This document shows positions 8,386 to 10,889 of a stretch of 10,889 nucleotides of DNA, piece by piece. This DNA comes from Lentisphaerota bacterium. Its GTDB lineage: Bacteria > Verrucomicrobiota > Lentisphaeria > Oligosphaerales > Oligosphaeraceae. Each line of letters opens with the position of its first letter. Position 1 is the stretch's first letter. Where the stretch lies: assembly GCA_012800565.1 (NCBI GenBank), contig JAAZIZ010000176.1, forward strand, positions 1 through 10,889. The letters are read 5' to 3'. Below the pieces are notes generated by a model. That model ran no database searches, was not told the origin of the DNA, and saw nothing but the letters and a program-made list of their open reading frames with translations. A program made the translations under genes and the position numbers.

Positions 8386-8416
8386 CTTCTCCCACAGAGA
8401 AGCGGGGCCGAGCCCC
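8386..8416 (-). promoter_or_regulatory. Two adjacent perfect hairpins in the secA leader
   Basis: Reading the minus strand toward secA, GGGGC-TCG-GCCCC (8416-8404) is followed after one base by CTTCTC-TGTGG-GAGAAG (8402-8386) and then TTTTGAG. Both stems are perfect, with short loops, and end 36 bases before the ATG. They could be a terminator for pyrE (the T run is short), an RNA leader that controls secA, or an mRNA stabiliser. I do not recognise a known riboswitch or a SecM-like leader peptide. The remainder of 8417-8537 shows nothing else that I can support. Confidence 0.4.
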
Positions 8417-8537
8417 AAAACTGCGACTACCGGAAAAAAATCACTGCTCCGGAATGCAGACACGGGATTTTTACAGTCGATAAATTAAGCCGGCCCGCAC
8501 TGTCTCCCCCCCATTACCGGTTCAGGATAACTGGGGA

Positions 8538-9107
8538 TTATTTGGACCCCGGCCTGTCGATTGGCAGTCCTTTCTGGCAAAGCGGGCAGCTTTCCGGGCT
8601 GTAGGTCGGCAGCTGCAGCTGCAGCAGAGCCCGGTATGGGATGCCGAAATCAACCGAGCCCTGGCTGCGGTCAACCAAGGTCGCCACCCCGACCGGGGTG
8701 GCTCCGCAGGCACGCACCAAATCAATGGTCTGCTGTACTCTTCCGCCCTTGGTGACCACATCCTCAGCCACCAGCACCCTCTCGCCTTCAGACAAGGAAA
8801 AACCGCGCCGCAACAGCAGATTTGAAGCTTCGTCTTTTTCGGCGAAGATTGCTTTCACGCCCAGGGCCCGTCCGACCTCCTGTCCCACAATGATACCGCC
8901 GATGGCAGGCGATATCACGGTCTCAATGCCTTGATTCCGCCATGGCTCCGCCAGAGCCTGACAAAGCCTGGCAGCAATCAGAGTATGCTGCAGCACCAGC
9001 GCACCCTGAAAATACTGATCGCTGTGCAAGCCGCTGCGTAACTGGAAATGACCGCGCAATAACGCACCGGTATCGGTAAACAGCTTTAAGATTTCTGATT
9101 CCTGCAT
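8538..9107 (-). CDS. pyrE: Orotate phosphoribosyltransferase
   Basis: The enzyme joins orotate to PRPP to form orotidine 5'-phosphate and pyrophosphate, the fifth step of de novo UMP synthesis, in the cytoplasm. The 189-residue length fits the family. Residues 111-123 (VLVAEDVVTKGGR) match the type I phosphoribosyltransferase PRPP signature, with Glu115-Asp116 in the acidic pair. 'SGLHSDQYFQGA' (25-36) is the orotate-side loop region, and 'AEKDEASNLLLRRGF' (89-103) is the flexible catalytic loop region. The C-terminal tail 'CPLCQKGLPIDRPGSK' carries a CxxC pair (Cys174, Cys177) and the conserved 'PGS' ending seen in one subgroup of bacterial OPRTs. The start is ATG at 9107 with GGAG (9116-9113) five bases upstream. 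No other pyrimidine gene is adjacent. It is divergent from the TPR gene and is followed 188 bases later by secA on the same strand. Confidence 0.95.
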   Translation of the reverse strand: MQESEILKLFTDTGALLRGHFQLRSGLHSDQYFQGALVLQHTLIAARLCQALAEPWRNQGIETVISPAIGGIIVGQEVGRALGVKAIFAEKDEASNLLLRRGFSLSEGERVLVAEDVVTKGGRVQQTIDLVRACGATPVGVATLVDRSQGSVDFGIPYRALLQLQLPTYSPESCPLCQKGLPIDRPGSK

Positions 9108-9144
9108 TTTTTCTCCAATAATTGCACGTTGGCCTTTGCCATCT

Positions 9145-9160
9145 CGATTAATCGTATTAA
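9145..9160. promoter_or_regulatory. Overlapping AT-rich palindromes between divergent genes
   Basis: CGATTAATCG (9145-9154) is a perfect 10-bp palindrome. It overlaps TTAAT-CGT-ATTAA (9148-9160), an inverted repeat with a 3-bp centre. They lie 38-53 bases upstream of the pyrE start, in the 127-bp gap shared by pyrE and the TPR gene. This could be an operator or part of the pyrE promoter, but AT-rich sequence produces such palindromes by chance fairly often. Confidence 0.2.
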
Positions 9161-9182
9161 CTTATTAGCAGTAATGCCAGAT

Positions 9183-9211
9183 TTGCATCCAACCGGGCAA
9201 TTTGTTAAGAT
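9183..9211 (+). promoter_or_regulatory. Candidate sigma-70-type promoter for the TPR gene
   Basis: TTGCAT (9183-9188) and TAAGAT (9206-9211) are separated by exactly 17 bases. They match the consensus boxes at 3/6 and 4/6 positions. The predicted start of transcription, near 9218, leaves a short leader before ATG at 9235. The match is modest, and PVC-type promoters are poorly known. Confidence 0.3.
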
Positions 9212-9234
9212 AACCTCTCAAAGCAGTAATTTCT

Positions 9235-10803
9235 ATGTGCATTGTAAAATCCCCGTTAATTTTCCTGTCTTTGGCATTCATCCTTTGTCCCTTGCGCCTC
9301 CTCGGGCAGTTCGAGGATATCCCGGCAGAAATCCGGCAGGCGTGGCTGAGCGCCTATCTTCTGATTGAAAAAGCTGATCAGCAGAGCAGCGCCGGAGATA
9401 TCTTAGGTGCGCTGGATTTATTGCGCCAGTCCTGGGATACCTTGGCACGTCTCCAGAAAGAACACCCGCGCTGGAACCCTAGTATGCTCGCCTTTCGGAT
9501 GGAGAATTGCCGTCAGAAGATTCTGGCCCTGGAAGGTCGGGAACAGGGCGCCATCGCAGCCATGTCCCGGGAGGAACTGGAGAAATTTCTGCGCGCCGCC
9601 CGGGAGCGTCTGCGCCTTGCCCACGCCCTGAGCCAGCAACCACCGGATGCCTCCGCCTCGGACTCGCCCCTGCCAATGCCCGCCCAGATGGATTTCCTGA
9701 CTCGCCTGAATGCGGAAAAACAACAGTACCAAGCTGAGAACAGCGATCTCAAGACTAGCCTGCAGGAGCTCAAGACTAAGCTGGAACAGGCTGAATTGCA
9801 GGCGCAGGCCTGGCGGCGCACTGCCGCCGGTACGGACAAACTGCAGCAGGAACTAACAGCCCTTAAAGCACAAAACCAGGAATTGGATAGCTTCCGGCAA
9901 AAAGCTGTGCTTGAGCTGCACGAACAGAACAGCAAAGTCCATGCCCTGACCCAGGAACTCAGCGGAGCCAAGGCCGCACTGACAGAATTGCGGCGTACGC
10001 CGCAGGCCGACCTCGCCGAGGACAAAATCATCGCCGCGCAGCAGGCCGCCGCCCAACAGGTCGCCGCCGCACAGCAGGCTGCCGCAGCCCAGATCGCCGC
10101 CGCCAAGGCTGAATCCAGCCGGCTGGTCCAGGAACAATGGTCGGCCGCGCAGCAGCAGCTCAAAGACCTGCAAGAGCAGCTCAGTGGCTTGAAAAAAGAG
10201 CTTGAACAGGCGAAAGCTGCAGAACTGCGGCGCGAGAAAGAAAACCAAGCCCTGGCAGATTTTATTCAGAAAGCCATCGCTTTGGAGCAAAGCGGGGAGT
10301 GGGGCGAAGCCGCCAAACTCTGGCAGCGCATTGCCAGCGCCCGGCCAGGTCACGTCCAGACTCTGGCCCGCATTCCGGTACTGCTGCAGCAGGCAGGTGA
10401 ACAGGACCAGGCTGGACTGGCCCTCAATAATTATCTCAATCAGGCGGCAGGAGACTTCAATACGCTCCTCAGTCTGGGAGAATCCTGTCTGCAGGCCAAT
10501 CAGCCGGCCTACGCCGTCACTTTCCTGAGCTGGTGTACGCTCCTCCAACCTGACAACGTCCAAGCCAAAGCTGCCCTGGGAATGGCCTACGCCGCCGCCG
10601 AAATGCCGCAGGCGGCCGAGAACTATTTGCGGCAGGCCCTGGCAACAGACGCTGACTACCAGCCGGCCCTGACTGCATTGGCCATGATCATGGCCACCTC
10701 CAAGCCACCCCGGACGGACGAAGCCAAGCAACTCTATCAGCGCGCCCGCACCGCCGGCGCCGGACCCAACCCAATCCTCGATGAATTGCTGCAGGAGCAA
10801 TAA
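9235..10803 (+). CDS. Exported coiled-coil and TPR-repeat protein of unknown function
   Basis: I do not recognise a named family for this 522-residue protein. Residues 1-25 look like a signal peptide: Lys5, then a hydrophobic stretch 'PLIFLSLAFILCPL', with possible cleavage near Gly24-Gln25. It is therefore probably periplasmic or envelope-associated. Residues ~33-100 form helices of TPR style ('AWLSAYLLIEKA', 'ALDLLRQSWDTL'). Residues ~155-340 are a long, highly charged Gln/Glu/Lys/Leu coiled coil, including an Ala/Gln tract at 267-290. Residues ~340-505 hold three or four TPR-like units, e.g. 'LGESCLQANQPAYAVTFLSW' (414-433) and 'ALGMAYAAAEMPQAAENYLR' (447-466). No catalytic motif is visible. 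The architecture suggests a scaffold or assembly factor, perhaps for the cell envelope, as inference only. The start ATG has only a weak ribosome site. The gene is divergent from pyrE and is followed 17 bases after its stop by the 9-bp repeat array. Confidence 0.85.
   Translation: MCIVKSPLIFLSLAFILCPLRLLGQFEDIPAEIRQAWLSAYLLIEKADQQSSAGDILGALDLLRQSWDTLARLQKEHPRWNPSMLAFRMENCRQKILALEGREQGAIAAMSREELEKFLRAARERLRLAHALSQQPPDASASDSPLPMPAQMDFLTRLNAEKQQYQAENSDLKTSLQELKTKLEQAELQAQAWRRTAAGTDKLQQELTALKAQNQELDSFRQKAVLELHEQNSKVHALTQELSGAKAALTELRRTPQADLAEDKIIAAQQAAAQQVAAAQQAAAAQIAAAKAESSRLVQEQWSAAQQQLKDLQEQLSGLKKELEQAKAAELRREKENQALADFIQKAIALEQSGEWGEAAKLWQRIASARPGHVQTLARIPVLLQQAGEQDQAGLALNNYLNQAAGDFNTLLSLGESCLQANQPAYAVTFLSWCTLLQPDNVQAKAALGMAYAAAEMPQAAENYLRQALATDADYQPALTALAMIMATSKPPRTDEAKQLYQRARTAGAGPNPILDELLQEQ
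10033..10104 (+). repeat. In-frame Ala/Gln codon repeat within the TPR gene
   Basis: This stretch encodes residues 267-290 as alternating 'AAQQ', 'AAAQQ' and 'AAAAQ' blocks, using mostly GCC and CAG codons. It is an imperfect 15-18 bp repeat that keeps the frame and the helical character of the coiled coil. It may vary in length between strains through slippage or unequal crossover. Confidence 0.6.
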
Positions 10804-10820
10804 TACGCCGCTGCCAGGAT

Positions 10821-10889
10821 AAGTCGGACGGGTCGGACGGGTCGGACAAGTCGGACAAGTCAGACAAGTCGGACAAGTCGGACGGGTGA
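10821..10889. repeat. 9-bp tandem array (GTC-N-GAC-RR), right edge
   Basis: Seven consecutive 9-bp units run from 10823 to 10885: GTCGGACGG twice, GTCGGACAA twice, GTCAGACAA, GTCGGACAA and GTCGGACGG. An AA doublet precedes them and GTGA ends the window. Units differ only at the centre base (G or A) and at the last two bases (GG or AA). The GTC and GAC arms, complementary to each other, never change here. The array begins 17 bases after the TPR gene's stop codon. It is too short in period, and without spacers, to be CRISPR. Confidence 0.92.

Noticed and set aside
9235..9310. Lipoprotein signal in the TPR protein
   Set aside because: The only nearby cysteine is in 'AFILCP', which lacks the small residue before Cys needed for a lipobox. 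An ordinary signal peptide fits better.
9853..10800. 315-codon open frame on the minus strand opposite the TPR gene
   Set aside because: Its Gly/Leu-rich translation is the complement of the Ala/Gln coiled-coil codons. The plus-strand frame has a signal peptide and TPRs and is clearly the gene.
10688..10876. Small minus-strand frame starting with Ser-Asp-Leu repeats
   Set aside because: Its N-terminus is just translation of the 9-bp DNA repeat, and the rest is antisense to the TPR gene, so it is not a real protein.
10821..10889. CRISPR array
   Set aside because: The unit is 9 bp with no spacers, and no cas gene is present.

Overview
The window looks like a piece of a bacterial chromosome, or a whole metagenomic contig. 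It is moderately GC-rich and almost fully coding. It carries five complete genes. Four lie on the minus strand, in transcription order pyrE, secA, a TIM-barrel sugar epimerase/isomerase and a very large SNF2 helicase. One lies on the plus strand, an exported coiled-coil/TPR protein divergent from pyrE. The SecA sequence points to the Planctomycetes-Verrucomicrobia-Chlamydiae-Lentisphaerae (PVC) side of the tree. It has the 'GHxxxWDMVPFDVQLLGG' entry to the ATPase core, a 'GRCSRQGDPG' motif VI and an enlarged region between the 'IDEARTPLII' and 'IIVDEFTGR' motifs. A Lentisphaerae- or Kiritimatiellae-like organism is my best guess, but this is inference from sequence style and not a database result.

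Layout. Bases 1-26 are the edge of a short tandem array (9-bp unit GTC-N-GAC-RR) that runs into the stop codon of the helicase. Bases 23-4159 (-) encode the helicase: an N-terminal helical region ending in a full SNF2 motor. Bases 4262-5158 (-) encode a 298-residue sugar phosphate isomerase/epimerase-like protein with a strong Shine-Dalgarno site. Bases 5159-5358 separate it from secA and hold a probable secA terminator. Bases 5359-8349 (-) encode SecA. Bases 8365-8537 are the secA leader, with two back-to-back perfect hairpins. Bases 8538-9107 (-) encode orotate phosphoribosyltransferase. Bases 9108-9234 are a divergent intergenic region with overlapping palindromes and a plausible plus-strand promoter. 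Bases 9235-10803 (+) encode the exported TPR protein. Bases 10821-10889 are a second, longer array of the same 9-bp unit, in the same orientation as the first.

The genes do not form a recognisable pathway. PyrE (pyrimidine synthesis) and SecA (protein export) are housekeeping genes. The epimerase and helicase appear to be separate transcription units that happen to be co-directional. I see no transposase, tRNA, rRNA, CRISPR array or defence cluster. The least explained element is the 9-bp repeat at both window ends, whose variants keep the palindromic GTC...GAC arms and change only the centre base and the RR doublet. Both ends lying in this repeat suggests a dispersed repeat at which an assembly may have broken.
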